Shown: positions 15,176-26,533 of the stretch, piece after piece
How the letters are laid out: each line of letters starts with the position of its first letter
How positions within the stretch are numbered: the first letter of the stretch is position 1
Assembly (NCBI RefSeq): GCF_002101555.1
Contig: NZ_LQOL01000077.1
Location: 1-39,130, forward strand
Length of the DNA: 39,130 nt
Reading direction: 5' to 3'
Source: Mycolicibacterium canariasense
GTDB taxonomy: Bacteria; Actinomycetota; Actinomycetes; Mycobacteriales; Mycobacteriaceae
Position numbers and translations under genes: made by a program
Notes under the pieces: model-generated
What the model was told of the DNA's origin: nothing
Seen by the model: only the letters and a program-made list of their open reading frames with translations
The model's database searches: none

Positions 15176-16453
15176 GTGACTGACTGGCCGGCACCGTCGA
15201 CTTCCGAACCCGTGAACGCCACCGTGACGGTGCCCGGTTCCAAATCGCTGACCAACCGGGCACTGATCCTGGCCGCGCTGGCCGCCTCCGGGGGCGAGTC
15301 GACCGTGAGCGGCGCGCTGCGCAGCCGGGACACCGACCTGATGATCGGTGCGCTGCAGGCCCTCGGCCTGACCGTCGCCGGCGACACCGACCTGACCATC
15401 GGTGGGTCCATCGCCCCGGGACCCGGCACCCGGATCGACTGCGGGCTGGCCGGCACGGTTCTGCGGTTCGTGCCCGCGGTGGCCGCCCTGAGCACCGAGA
15501 CGGTGACCTTCGACGGAGACGAGCAGGCGCGGGCCCGGCCCATCGCCCCGCTGCTGAACGGGCTGCGGGACGTCGGCGTGCGCATCGACGGTGACGGTCT
15601 GCCGTTCCAGGTGCTCGGGCACGGCGGCGCCGACGGCGGCGAAGTGCGTATCGATGCGTCCGGGTCGTCGCAATTCGTCTCGGGTCTGCTGCTGGCCGGT
15701 GCGACCTTCCGCGACGGGCTGACCGTGGTGCACACCGGCGACTCGGTGCCCTCGGCCCCGCATATCGGGATGACGGTGTCGATGCTGCGCGATGCCGGTG
15801 TGACGGTAGATGATTCGCAGCCCAATCGGTGGCGGGTCGAACCGGGAACGGTCGCGGCCCGGCACTGGGACATCGAGCCCGACCTGTCCAATTCCGTGCC
15901 GTTCCTGGCGGCGGCGGCGGTCACCGGCGGGACCGTGCGGATCGACCGGTGGCCCGCGGTGAGCGTCCAGCCCGCCGAGGTCATTCTCGGCCTGCTGGCC
16001 CGACTCGGTGTCATCGCGGTGCAGAAGGACACGTATCTGGAGGCCCACGGCGCACCGTCCTACGGTGGCATCGACGTGGACCTGCACGATGTCGGTGAAT
16101 TGGCCCCGTCCATCGCCGCGCTCGCCGCGCTGGCCACCGAGGGGTCGGTGTCGACGCTGCGCGGAATCGCGCACCTGCGGGGGCACGAGACCGATCGGCT
16201 GGCCGCCCTGAGCACCGAGATCAACGCCCTCGGCGGGCAATGCGACCAGACGTCCGACGGCCTGGTCATCACGGCCGTTCCGCTGCACGGCGGCACCTGG
16301 CATTCCTACGCCGACCACCGGATGGCCACCGCGGGCGCGATCATCGGGTTGCGGGTGCCCGGCGTGACGGTCGAAGACATCGGTACGACGGCCAAGACCC
16401 TGCCGGACTTTCCCGGCATGTGGACCGAAATGCTGTTGGACGACCGGGGATAG
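15176..16453 (+). CDS. aroA: 3-phosphoshikimate 1-carboxyvinyltransferase (EPSP synthase)
   Basis: 425 aa. It joins shikimate-3-phosphate and phosphoenolpyruvate, the sixth step of the shikimate pathway, and is the glyphosate target. Both EPSP signatures are present: VPGSKSLTNRALILAALA (about residues 19-36) and the C-terminal LRGHETDRLAAL with the conserved Glu/Arg. YADHRMATAGAIIGL and TTAKTLPDFPG also match. The start is GTG at 15176 (MTDWPAPSTSEP), preceded by GAGG; an upstream in-frame extension overlaps SRAP and is rejected. rsgA follows within 5 nt, probably as an operon. Confidence 0.95.
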   Translation: MTDWPAPSTSEPVNATVTVPGSKSLTNRALILAALAASGGESTVSGALRSRDTDLMIGALQALGLTVAGDTDLTIGGSIAPGPGTRIDCGLAGTVLRFVPAVAALSTETVTFDGDEQARARPIAPLLNGLRDVGVRIDGDGLPFQVLGHGGADGGEVRIDASGSSQFVSGLLLAGATFRDGLTVVHTGDSVPSAPHIGMTVSMLRDAGVTVDDSQPNRWRVEPGTVAARHWDIEPDLSNSVPFLAAAAVTGGTVRIDRWPAVSVQPAEVILGLLARLGVIAVQKDTYLEAHGAPSYGGIDVDLHDVGELAPSIAALAALATEGSVSTLRGIAHLRGHETDRLAALSTEINALGGQCDQTSDGLVITAVPLHGGTWHSYADHRMATAGAIIGLRVPGVTVEDIGTTAKTLPDFPGMWTEMLLDDRG

Positions 16454-16458
16454 CGGAT

Positions 16459-17445
16459 TTGAGAGCGGCCGATTACGACGAGTCCGATGTCCGGGTGCGC
16501 CCGGGCAAGGGGTCGCGGCCGCGTACCAAGAACCGCCCCGACCATGCCGACGCCGCCGAGGCGATGGTCGTCACGGTGGACCGCGGCCGGTGGGGCTGCG
16601 CCCTCGACGGCGACCCGGACCGCCACGTGACCGCGATGCGGGCCAGGGAACTGGGCCGCACCCCGATCGTGGTCGGTGACGAGGTCGGCATCGTGGGCGA
16701 CCTGTCCGGACGGGCCGACACACTGGCGCGCATCGTGCGGCGCGCGGAGCGCCGAACGGTGTTGCGCCGCACGGCCGATGACACCGACCCCACCGAACGG
16801 GTGGTGGTCGCCAACGCCGATCAGCTGCTCGTCGTGGTGGCCCTGGCCGACCCGCCGCCCCGCACCGGGTTCGTCGAGCGGGCCTTGATCGCCGCCTACG
16901 CGGGTGGACTGGAACCGATCCTGTGCCTCACCAAATCGGACCTCGCACCGGCGGAACCGTTCGCCGCCCAGTTCACCGGCCTGGATCTGACGGTGGTGAC
17001 CGCCGGGCGCGACGACCCACTGGACGTGGTGGCACCGATGCTGACCGGCAAGGTGACGGTGCTACTGGGCCATTCCGGTGTCGGGAAGTCGACACTGGTG
17101 AATCGTCTTGTGCCCGAAGCCGACCGGGCCACCGGCGAGGTGACCGGGGTCGGCAAGGGCCGGCACACCTCGACGCAGTCGATCGCGCTGCCGCTGCGGG
17201 AATCCGGCTGGGTGATCGACACCCCCGGTGTGCGGTCGTTCGGGCTGGCGCACATCGCGCCCGACGACGTGGTGCAGGCCTTCTCGGATCTGGCCGAGGC
17301 GGTGCAGGACTGCCCGCGCGGGTGCGGCCACATGGGCCCGCCCGCCGACCCGGAATGCGCGCTGGACGAGCTGACCGGCGCCGCCGCGGCGCGGGTGACC
17401 GCGGCGCGGCGGCTGCTGGCCACCCTCAAAGAGCCCGCCTACTAG
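16459..17445 (+). CDS. rsgA: Ribosome small-subunit-dependent GTPase RsgA
   Basis: 328 aa. RsgA checks and releases late 30S subunits by GTP hydrolysis. The GTPase is circularly permuted as expected: G4 (CLTKSDLAP) precedes G1 (LGHSGVGKSTLVN), followed by G3 (DTPGVRSFGLAHI). An OB-type N-terminal domain lies before it, and the zinc site DCPRGCGHMGP...PEC after it. The start is TTG at 16459 (LRAADYDESDVRVRPG), which reproduces the N-terminus I recall for Rv3228; no ATG or GTG fits. Its TAG stop shares the palindrome CTAG with the desA3 stop on the other strand. Confidence 0.92.
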   Translation: MRAADYDESDVRVRPGKGSRPRTKNRPDHADAAEAMVVTVDRGRWGCALDGDPDRHVTAMRARELGRTPIVVGDEVGIVGDLSGRADTLARIVRRAERRTVLRRTADDTDPTERVVVANADQLLVVVALADPPPRTGFVERALIAAYAGGLEPILCLTKSDLAPAEPFAAQFTGLDLTVVTAGRDDPLDVVAPMLTGKVTVLLGHSGVGKSTLVNRLVPEADRATGEVTGVGKGRHTSTQSIALPLRESGWVIDTPGVRSFGLAHIAPDDVVQAFSDLAEAVQDCPRGCGHMGPPADPECALDELTGAAAARVTAARRLLATLKEPAY

Positions 17446-18689
17446 GCGGCGCGCTTGTCCCGGCGCCACCCTCGCACGGTCGCGATGGCGGTCTTCAGGC
17501 CGCGACGCCGGCCGGTGGCCGGGTCCTCGACCCCGAAACCTTCGAGCTCGTCGAACATCCGCTCACTGCGGGTCTCCGGGGCGTTGTCGGCGGTGTCGCG
17601 CAGATACTTGTTCGGCAACGACAGCTTCGCGATGGTGCGCCACGTCTTGGCGTACTGCACCAGGAACGAACCGGTGGTGTAGGGCAGGTCGTACTTCTCG
17701 CACACCGCCTGCACCCGCAGCGACACCTCATAGAGCCGGTTGCTGGGCAGGTCCGGGTAGATGTGGTGTTCGATCTGGTGGCACAGGTTGCCGCTCATGA
17801 AGCGCAACACCGGACCGTTGCGGAAGTTCGCGCTGCCCAGCATCTGGCGCAGGTACCACTCGCCACGGGTCTCCCCGACCATGTCGGTCTTGGTGAACTT
17901 CTCCGCACCGTCCGGGAAATGGCCGCAGAAGATCACGGCGTTGGCCCAGACATTGCGAATCACGTTGGCCCAGAAGTTGGCTCGCGCGGTGGACTTGTAG
18001 GTCGCGGCCGGCGACAACGACGTCAACGCCGGGTAGGCCACGTAGTCCTTGAACAGCTGCTGCGCGGACTTGGTGCCGAACTCCTTGAGCCGCTCCATGG
18101 TGGCCTTGCGGTCGTCACGGCCCTTGGCGATCTTGCCGAGCTCCAGGTGCTGCAGTCCGACGCCCCACTCGAACAACATCGCCAGGGCGGTGTTGTAGAG
18201 AAGGTTGAAGGCGTTGAACGGCTTCCACCGCTGATCGCGGGTGACGCGCAGCAGGCCGTAGCCCACATCGTCGTCCATGCCGAGGATGTTGGTGTACTTG
18301 TGGTGCATGAAGTTGTGGGTGAAGCGCCAGTGCTTGGAGGCACTGTTCATGTCCCACTCCCACGTCGAGGAGTGAATCTCGGGATCGTTCATCCAATCCC
18401 ACTGGCCGTGCATGACGTTGTGGCCGATCTCCATGTTCTCGATGATCTTGGCCACGCCCAGGGTCGCCGTACCGGCCCACCAGGCGGAGCGCCGCGAACT
18501 CGCGGCCAGCATCACCCGGCCCGCCACCTCGAGCGCGCGCTGGGCGGCGATGGTGCGGCGGATATAGCGTGCGTCGCGCTCGCCGCGGGAGTCCTCGATG
18601 TCCTGCCGGATCGCGTCGAGTTCGACGGCCAGGCTCTCGATATCGGCTTCAGTCAAGTGTGCGAACGCCGGCACATCGGTAATAGCCAC
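17442..18689 (-). CDS. desA3: Membrane acyl-CoA delta-9 desaturase DesA3
   Basis: 415 aa. It converts stearoyl-CoA to oleoyl-CoA, using oxygen and electrons from the adjacent reductase. The three histidine boxes of membrane desaturases are present: GHNVMHGQWDWMN (residues about 89-101), HNFMHHKYTN, and HQIEHHIYPDLPSNR. Hydrophobic segments between boxes are consistent with membrane insertion. The start is GTG at 18689 with GGAGG 8 nt upstream. A -10 box TAGAGT (18715-18720, minus strand) abuts a perfect palindrome, so repression by a TetR-type regulator is likely. In M. tuberculosis DesA3 works with Rv3230c, the homologue immediately upstream here. Confidence 0.93.
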   Translation of the reverse strand: MAITDVPAFAHLTEADIESLAVELDAIRQDIEDSRGERDARYIRRTIAAQRALEVAGRVMLAASSRRSAWWAGTATLGVAKIIENMEIGHNVMHGQWDWMNDPEIHSSTWEWDMNSASKHWRFTHNFMHHKYTNILGMDDDVGYGLLRVTRDQRWKPFNAFNLLYNTALAMLFEWGVGLQHLELGKIAKGRDDRKATMERLKEFGTKSAQQLFKDYVAYPALTSLSPAATYKSTARANFWANVIRNVWANAVIFCGHFPDGAEKFTKTDMVGETRGEWYLRQMLGSANFRNGPVLRFMSGNLCHQIEHHIYPDLPSNRLYEVSLRVQAVCEKYDLPYTTGSFLVQYAKTWRTIAKLSLPNKYLRDTADNAPETRSERMFDELEGFGVEDPATGRRRGLKTAIATVRGWRRDKRAA

Positions 18690-18723
18690 TGGTCAACCCT
18701 CCTATCCGTTTCCTACTCTAGCG

Positions 18724-18745
18724 TAACCTACGCTACCGTAGGTTA
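18724..18745 (-). promoter_or_regulatory. Palindromic operator upstream of desA3
   Basis: A perfect 9-bp inverted repeat TAACCTACG-CTAC-CGTAGGTTA occupies the spacer and -35 position of the desA3 promoter; the -10 box TAGAGT is at 18715-18720. Closely related copies precede the desaturase reductase gene. Its size and symmetry suggest a TetR-family repressor responding to acyl-CoA; the regulator is not in the window. Confidence 0.8.
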
Positions 18746-18760
18746 GCTCCGGGTAAACAG

Positions 18761-19897
18761 TTATGCGTCCAGCACACAATCGCCGGACGCCGCCGAGACA
18801 CACGTCTGCACACGCGTTCCCGGTTCGTGTTCGACGCCCGTGCGCAGATCGCGCACGTGTCCGTCCAACAAGCCGACGACGCAGGACTGGCAGATGCCCA
18901 TCCGGCAGCCGAACGGCATCCGGACACCGGCGCCCTCGCCGGCCTCCATCAACGACGTCGCCGCGTCGGCCTGCACGGTCTTGCCGCTGCGCTCGAAGGT
19001 CACCGCGCCGCCGGTGCCGTGCGGCGCCGCCCGCGAGACCGCGAACCGCTCCAGGTGCAGCTTCTCGCCCAATCCGGCTGCGGTCCAGATCCTTTCGGCA
19101 TCATCGAGCATGCCCTCCGGGCCACACGCCCACACCTGACGGTCCCGCCAATCGGGCACCACCTCGCCGAGCCGCAGCAGATCCAGCCGACCCTGCGTCC
19201 GAGTGGTCCGCACGATCAGCCGGTAGCTGGGATGCGTCTCGTGCAGGGTGGCCAGTTCGGCCGCGAACAACACGTCGGCTTCGGTGGGGGCCGAGTGCAC
19301 GTGGACGACATCGGTGATCTGGCCGTGCCGGGCCAGGGTGCGCAGCATCGACATGACCGGGGTGATCCCGGAGCCTGCGGTGATGAACAGCACCTGAGGC
19401 GGCGCCGGATCCGGCATCACGAAATTGCCCTGTGGTGCCGCCAGCCGGACGATGGTGCCCGGCGTGACACCCTCCACCAGGTGGGTGGACAGGAAGCCCT
19501 CGGGCATCGCCTTGACGGTGATGCTGATGGTGGCGCGCCGCCCGCTGCCGGTCACCGGCGGCGAGGTCAGCGAGTACGACCGCCACCGCCAACGCCCGTC
19601 GATCGGCAGCCCGATGCCGATGTACTGGCCGGGCTCGTAGTCGAAGGTGAAGCCCCATCCCGGCTTGATCACCAGGGTCGCCGAATCCGACGTCTCACGC
19701 CGGACCTCGACCACCTTGCCGCGCAACTCGCGGGCCGACCACAGCGGATTGGCCAGCTTCAGGTAATCGTCGGGCAGCAACGGGGTGGTGATCCGGCCCG
19801 CGATGGCACGCAGGGTCTTCCAGTGCGCCGGCCCCGGAATCGAGGGACGGACCGTATCGGCAACATTGGCCGTGTTCTTGACGGTGCTCTTGGCCAC
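18761..19897 (-). CDS. Ferredoxin reductase-ferredoxin fusion, electron donor to DesA3 (Rv3230c-type)
   Basis: 378 aa. A flavin/NAD(P)H reductase is fused to a C-terminal plant-type [2Fe-2S] domain. The FAD site is RWRWRSYSLTSPP, and the NAD(P)H site includes ITAGSGITPVMSMLR and CGPEGMLDDAE. The cluster cysteines lie in PFGCRMGICQSCVVG plus VQTCVSAA near the end. In M. tuberculosis Rv3230c supplies electrons to DesA3. The start is GTG at 19897. No Shine-Dalgarno sequence is visible, and two operator-like repeats lie 6-33 nt upstream, so its expression is probably shut off by the same regulator as desA3. Confidence 0.92.
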   Translation of the reverse strand: MAKSTVKNTANVADTVRPSIPGPAHWKTLRAIAGRITTPLLPDDYLKLANPLWSARELRGKVVEVRRETSDSATLVIKPGWGFTFDYEPGQYIGIGLPIDGRWRWRSYSLTSPPVTGSGRRATISITVKAMPEGFLSTHLVEGVTPGTIVRLAAPQGNFVMPDPAPPQVLFITAGSGITPVMSMLRTLARHGQITDVVHVHSAPTEADVLFAAELATLHETHPSYRLIVRTTRTQGRLDLLRLGEVVPDWRDRQVWACGPEGMLDDAERIWTAAGLGEKLHLERFAVSRAAPHGTGGAVTFERSGKTVQADAATSLMEAGEGAGVRMPFGCRMGICQSCVVGLLDGHVRDLRTGVEHEPGTRVQTCVSAASGDCVLDA

Positions 19898-19901
19898 GCA
19901 A

Positions 19902-19931
19902 CCTACGGTACCGTAACCTACGGTGCCGTAT
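19902..19931 (-). promoter_or_regulatory. Two tandem operator copies upstream of the desaturase reductase gene
   Basis: Two 15-bp direct repeats (19902-19916 and 19917-19931) each contain a 12-bp palindrome: TACGGTACCGTA at 19904-19915 is perfect, and TACGGTGCCGTA at 19919-19930 has one central mismatch. The core is shared with the desA3 operator at 18724-18745. Their position a few bases before the GTG start would block the promoter or early transcription. Confidence 0.8.
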
Positions 19932-19975
19932 CTAGTACTCGGCGGTAACTTACTCCTGTGATCGGCCCGACACCG

Positions 19976-20470
19976 TCACAGCAGTTCGAGCAGGAACGGC
20001 AACTCCTGGGGCGCGTACCAGGCCAGATCGTGGTCCTGCGCATCCCCGACGGTGAGCTCGGCATCCTCGTCGCCGAGGTCAGCGGCGTCGATCACCTCGA
20101 TGGCCGCCAGCACCGCCTCCTCCGCGGCCGCGTTGTCGACGTAGACCGCCACGATGTGGTCGTAGTCGATCGGGCCCGCCAACCGCACCACGGCGTCATC
20201 GAGGTCGGGGCGCACGGTCACTCCCTCTGCGTCGGCCACCACCACCACGCGGCGCGGCGGCAGGTCACCGACGCCGCCGGCCAGCAATCTCAGCGACGCC
20301 AACGCCGCCTCCCCGAGGGCCACCTCGGCCAGTTCCTCGTCGTCCCCGTGCGCGTACGCCTCGCGCAGGGTCGGGGTGACCGCGAACGCCGTACCGCTGC
20401 GGGCGTGGATCACCCGGTCGGCGATCAACTGTTGCAGCATCGCCAACGTGGCCGGCACATACACGCGCAT
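19976..20470 (-). CDS. Conserved mycobacterial protein of unknown function (Rv3231c-like, DUF6912 type)
   Basis: 164 aa. No enzymatic motif is visible. The sequence begins MRVYVPATLAMLQQLIADR, is acidic overall, and contains alternating hydrophobic strands (PPRRVVVVADAEG, DHIVAVYVDNAAAEEAVLAA) that suggest a mixed alpha/beta fold. It matches by memory and position Rv3231c. The ATG at 20470 overlaps the stop of the WS/DGAT gene (ATGA), so it is translated with it. ppk2, which I recall between these two genes in M. tuberculosis, is missing. Confidence 0.8.
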   Translation of the reverse strand: MRVYVPATLAMLQQLIADRVIHARSGTAFAVTPTLREAYAHGDDEELAEVALGEAALASLRLLAGGVGDLPPRRVVVVADAEGVTVRPDLDDAVVRLAGPIDYDHIVAVYVDNAAAEEAVLAAIEVIDAADLGDEDAELTVGDAQDHDLAWYAPQELPFLLELL

Positions 20471-21879
20471 CAACGGGCCGCCTCCAACAACTCGTCCAAG
20501 GACTCTCGCAACAACGACGGAAAGACGTCCACGTCGCTCATCGCGTCGCGGTCGGCGTTGATGCCGAAATACAGCATGCCGTTGTAGGACGTCACGCCGA
20601 TCGCCAGCACCTGATTGGTCAGCAGCGGGGGCACCGCATACGTCTCGATGAGCTTGGTGCCCGCGATGTACATCTGCTTCTGCGCGCCCGGCACGTTGGT
20701 GATGAGCAGGTTGAACTGGCGGGCCGAGAAACTGGTGGCGACCCGGATGCCCATGGCGTGCAGGGTGGGCGGCGCGAAACCGGACAGCGTCACGATGGTG
20801 CGCGCGTCGACCAGACTGACCGCGGTGGAATGCGACTCGGTGGCATGCGCGATCTGGGACAGCCGGACCACCGCGTTGCCCTCCCCGATCGGCAGGTCGA
20901 CCAGGAACGGGGACACCTCGCTGATGGCTTGGCCCGGCCCCGTCGAGTCGATCTCGGCGTCCGGGTACACCGAGTTGGGCGCCATCGCGCGCACCGTCGA
21001 GGTGGCCGTCACCGGCTCGCCCCGCGACAGCAGCCAGTTCCGCAAGGCACCGGCCACCACGGCCAGCACCACGTCGTTGACGTCGCAGTCGTAGCGGGCC
21101 CGCAGCGCCCGGTAGTCGTCCAGGCGGTGCCCGGCGACGGTGAAGCGCCGGTTGCGCGAGACGGTGGTGTTGAGCGGGCTGTTCGGCGCGGTGCCACGGG
21201 CCACCGTCTTGGCCACCTCGGCGACCCGGCGTCCGACGTCGACGAGCGCGCCGGCGTTGGTGGCCACCTCGGTCACCGTCGAGCGCATCGCGGCCAGCTG
21301 GGCGGTGGGCCGGGTGATCCACTCACCCAGCGCGCCCAGCAGCAGCGCGGTGTCGCTCGGTTCACGGGCCGGGATCCAGATGTCCTCGCCGAACTCCGGC
21401 GGCTTCTGGCTGCGGTCGGCGATCACGTGGCCGATCTCAAGCGCCGACATCCCGTTGACCAGGGCCTGATGCGATTTGGTGTAGATGGCGATCCGGTTGT
21501 TCGTCAGCCCCTCGACGATGTACATCTCCCACAGCGGCCGGGTCTTATCCAACGGCCGCGAACCCAGCCTGGCGACCAGGTCGTGCAGCTGGGCGTCACT
21601 GCCCGGGGACGGCAGCGCCGAACGCCGGATGTGATAGGTGATGTCGAAGTCGCGGTCGTCGATCCACACCGGCCGGGCCAGGCCGAAACTGACCTCGCGG
21701 ACCTTCTGCCGGTAGCGCGGGATCTGCGGCAGCCGGCGCTCCACGGTTTCCAGCACCGACTCGTAACTCAGCCCGGCACGCGGTTTACGCACGATGGACA
21801 ACGACCCCACGTACATCGGGGTGGCCGTGTTCTCCATGTGGAAGAAGGCCGCATCCGATGCCGACAACCTGGTCACCAT
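20470..21879 (-). CDS. Wax ester synthase/diacylglycerol acyltransferase (WS/DGAT) with altered active-site motif
   Basis: 469 aa, full family length. The N-terminus RLSASDAAFFHMENTATPM and the C-terminal SNVPG-like block (NLLITNVPGAQKQMYIAG) are typical. These enzymes esterify diacylglycerol or fatty alcohol with acyl-CoA. The HHxxxDG active site reads SHQALVNG (S136, H137, N142, G143): the catalytic second histidine is kept, but the first is Ser and Asp is Asn. Activity may therefore be weak or changed. As I recall, the M. tuberculosis counterpart is split into Rv3233c and Rv3234c (tgs3); here it is one intact gene. The start is ATG 21879. Confidence 0.88.
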   Translation of the reverse strand: MVTRLSASDAAFFHMENTATPMYVGSLSIVRKPRAGLSYESVLETVERRLPQIPRYRQKVREVSFGLARPVWIDDRDFDITYHIRRSALPSPGSDAQLHDLVARLGSRPLDKTRPLWEMYIVEGLTNNRIAIYTKSHQALVNGMSALEIGHVIADRSQKPPEFGEDIWIPAREPSDTALLLGALGEWITRPTAQLAAMRSTVTEVATNAGALVDVGRRVAEVAKTVARGTAPNSPLNTTVSRNRRFTVAGHRLDDYRALRARYDCDVNDVVLAVVAGALRNWLLSRGEPVTATSTVRAMAPNSVYPDAEIDSTGPGQAISEVSPFLVDLPIGEGNAVVRLSQIAHATESHSTAVSLVDARTIVTLSGFAPPTLHAMGIRVATSFSARQFNLLITNVPGAQKQMYIAGTKLIETYAVPPLLTNQVLAIGVTSYNGMLYFGINADRDAMSDVDVFPSLLRESLDELLEAAR

Positions 21880-22084
21880 CGTGGTGTGGCCCCTCCCCCC
21901 TGGTCCGTCGGCCCGGCGTTCAGGTAAACGCACGAATGACCGTCAACTTAGCGGCAATGCACCCGGGGCCGCATCACAGGTGCGTGGGAGCCCTCCGCAA
22001 CCGTGCGATCATCAATATGCCTGTGCCTCTCCAGCAGCGTCCTGTCCGTGCCGTAGCGCTGGAATCGTCTTGGAGAGACTCACT

Positions 22085-22587
22085 GTGACCACCCTTCCGC
22101 ATCCCGCCGCCGAACCTCGCCCCTCGTGTGTGACGAGGCCGATCATCGACTGCGAGCCGCCGCCGCTGGGCCCGGTCGCCTGCCCACCCCCGGCCCTGGT
22201 GCTGCGCAAGAGATCCGCACCGCATCTGCGGTTCGCCCCGCGCAGCGAGCCTGCCGAGCCGGTGCCGGCACCGGCGGGCGCGTTCGCCGACGCGGCGCTG
22301 CGCCGCGTGCTCGAGGTGATCGACCGCAGGCGGCCGGCCACGCAGTTGCGCGGGCTGCTGGCGCCCGGCCTCGTCGATGCGACGGTGGCGCTGGCCCGGG
22401 CTCCCCAACCCGGCGGGGCCGCAGTGCTGCGCCGGGTGGGGCTGCGCCGGGCCGCCGGCTGCGGTTCCGAACGCGTCGACGCCGCCGAGGTGTTCGCCAG
22501 CTACACCCGCGGTGCGCGGGTGCGCGTCATCGCGGCCCGCATCGAACTGGTCGCCGGGCGCTGGCAGGTGGTGGCGCTGCAGGTGGG

Positions 22588-22591
<4 letters not shown>
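22085..22591 (+). CDS. Rv3235-family protein (DUF6459 type), function unknown
   Basis: 168 aa. The first 60 residues are Pro/Ala/Arg-rich and look disordered. The C-terminal part (AFADAALRRVLEVIDRRRPATQLRGLL ... IAARIELVAGRWQVVALQVG) is the conserved domain found in many actinobacteria, often near secA. The start chosen is GTG 22085, with GGAGAG 7 nt upstream. It is divergent from the WS/DGAT gene and convergent with secA1, whose stop overlaps its TAA by two bases. A link with the SecA accessory or translational machinery is suggested only by conserved neighbourhood. Confidence 0.8.
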
Positions 22592-25392
<2,801 letters not shown>

Positions 25393-25492
25393 GCTATTTC
25401 CTCTTCGGGTGGATTGGAATCTCAGCTGGTAACTGCGGTCCATCGTAGGTGACCGCCGTCGGCTGCCCCGCGAGATGCAACCCGAATGACGC

Positions 25493-25525
25493 CACGAGCC
25501 CCCGGCTGCGCGCCGGGGGCTCGTG
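25493..25525. terminator. Hairpin terminator between hpf and secA1
   Basis: A perfect 14-bp GC-rich stem (CACGAGCCCCCGGC, 25493-25506, with 25512-25525) closes a 5-nt loop. It lies 35 nt after the hpf stop on the minus strand. No strong U-run follows, as is common for mycobacterial terminators. Confidence 0.75.
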
Positions 25526-25559
25526 CTGGATATCGCTCGGATATGGCCGGGATGGGGAC

Positions 25560-26231
25560 TCAGGCCAGCCTGATGAGGCCGTAGTCGTAGGCGTGCCTGC
25601 GATACACCACCGACGGCCGGTCGGACTCCTTGTCGTGGAACAGGAAGAAATCGTGTCCGACGAGCTCCATCTCGTAGAGCGCGTCGTCGACGGTCATCGG
25701 CGTGGCCTGATGCTCCTTGGTGCGCACGATCCGGCCGGGCTCATGGTCGACGACGGCCACCTCACTGGGTGCCGGCTCGGGCTCGCTGGGCAGCTCCTCC
25801 TGCGGGATCACCGCGGTGGCCTCGTGCAGCGAGACGGGCCTCTTGTCGCCGTAGTGGATCTTGCGCCGGTCCTTGCTGCGGCGTAACCGGTTCTCGAGTT
25901 TGCAGACCGCCGATTCCAGCGCGGCGTAGAAGCTGTCCGCGCACGCCTCGCCGCGCACCACGGGCCCGCGACCGCGCGCGGTGATCTCGACGTGCTGACA
26001 GTTCTTGCGCTGGCGCCGGTTCTTCTCGTGGTCGAGTTCGACATCGAACAGGTAGATGGTTTTGTCGAAGCGCTCCAACCGAGCCAGCTTCTCGGAGACA
26101 TATATCCGGAAGTGGTCGGGAACCTCGACGTTACGGCCCTTGACGACGACGTCGGCGTTGGTGACGCGCGGTGCGTCGTCCTCGTCCATAACCATGGTGT
26201 TGCGCTCGGTTTGCACGGATTGGGTTGACAT
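25560..26231 (-). CDS. hpf: Long-form hibernation promoting factor (MPY/RafS type)
   Basis: 223 aa. The N-terminal HPF/YfiA domain (NADVVVKGRNVEVPDHFRIYV...KLENRLRRSKDRRK) binds the 30S decoding region. The C-terminal dimerisation domain (KEHQATPMTVDDALYEMELVGHDFFLFHD to the end) marks the long form. In M. smegmatis the equivalent protein, MPY, binds 70S ribosomes under zinc starvation or stasis. The start chosen is ATG 26231 (MSTQSVQTERNT). The ribosome site is weak there, and ATG codons a few residues later (MVMDEDD) are alternatives. It sits next to secA1, as in M. tuberculosis (Rv3241c-Rv3240c). Confidence 0.93.
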   Translation of the reverse strand: MSTQSVQTERNTMVMDEDDAPRVTNADVVVKGRNVEVPDHFRIYVSEKLARLERFDKTIYLFDVELDHEKNRRQRKNCQHVEITARGRGPVVRGEACADSFYAALESAVCKLENRLRRSKDRRKIHYGDKRPVSLHEATAVIPQEELPSEPEPAPSEVAVVDHEPGRIVRTKEHQATPMTVDDALYEMELVGHDFFLFHDKESDRPSVVYRRHAYDYGLIRLA

Positions 26232-26533
26232 ACTTGACAACTCGTTTCTCCTGCGGTGTCGCACGCGCACGGCGTGCCCGGAATGTCAAAGAAACGCGTC
26301 GACGGAGCAGTGCAGAAGCGGCGCCCGCCGGCGCAAGGTGTCGACTACTCACCTCCTACCGCTTCTTGGCAGCCGCTCGGTTGCATGGGCGCCCGTGAAG
26401 GGTGCCGCCGTGAAACCTTCACGGGTGGTTGGCCCCAACGTAGTCCGTGTTCACCTGACTGTGCCACCAATTTCGCAGACCTGTTTTGAGTTCTTCATCT
26501 CGCGGCAATCGACGTCTCCGTCACCGCCGGTCA
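26232..26533. promoter_or_regulatory. 302-bp gap between comF and hpf: hpf promoter region and one hairpin
   Basis: No gene is visible on either strand. The right part holds a 10-bp perfect inverted repeat CCCGTGAAGG / CCTTCACGGG (26392-26401 and 26416-26425, 14-nt loop), which may terminate comF transcription. The 26232-26390 portion is the upstream region of hpf and includes GGAG near 26250. A confident promoter could not be fixed. Confidence 0.5.

Noticed and set aside
15157..16032. Extended SRAP reading frame of 544 codons
   Set aside because: The extension is antisense to aroA, and SRAP proteins require Cys2 directly after the initiator Met.
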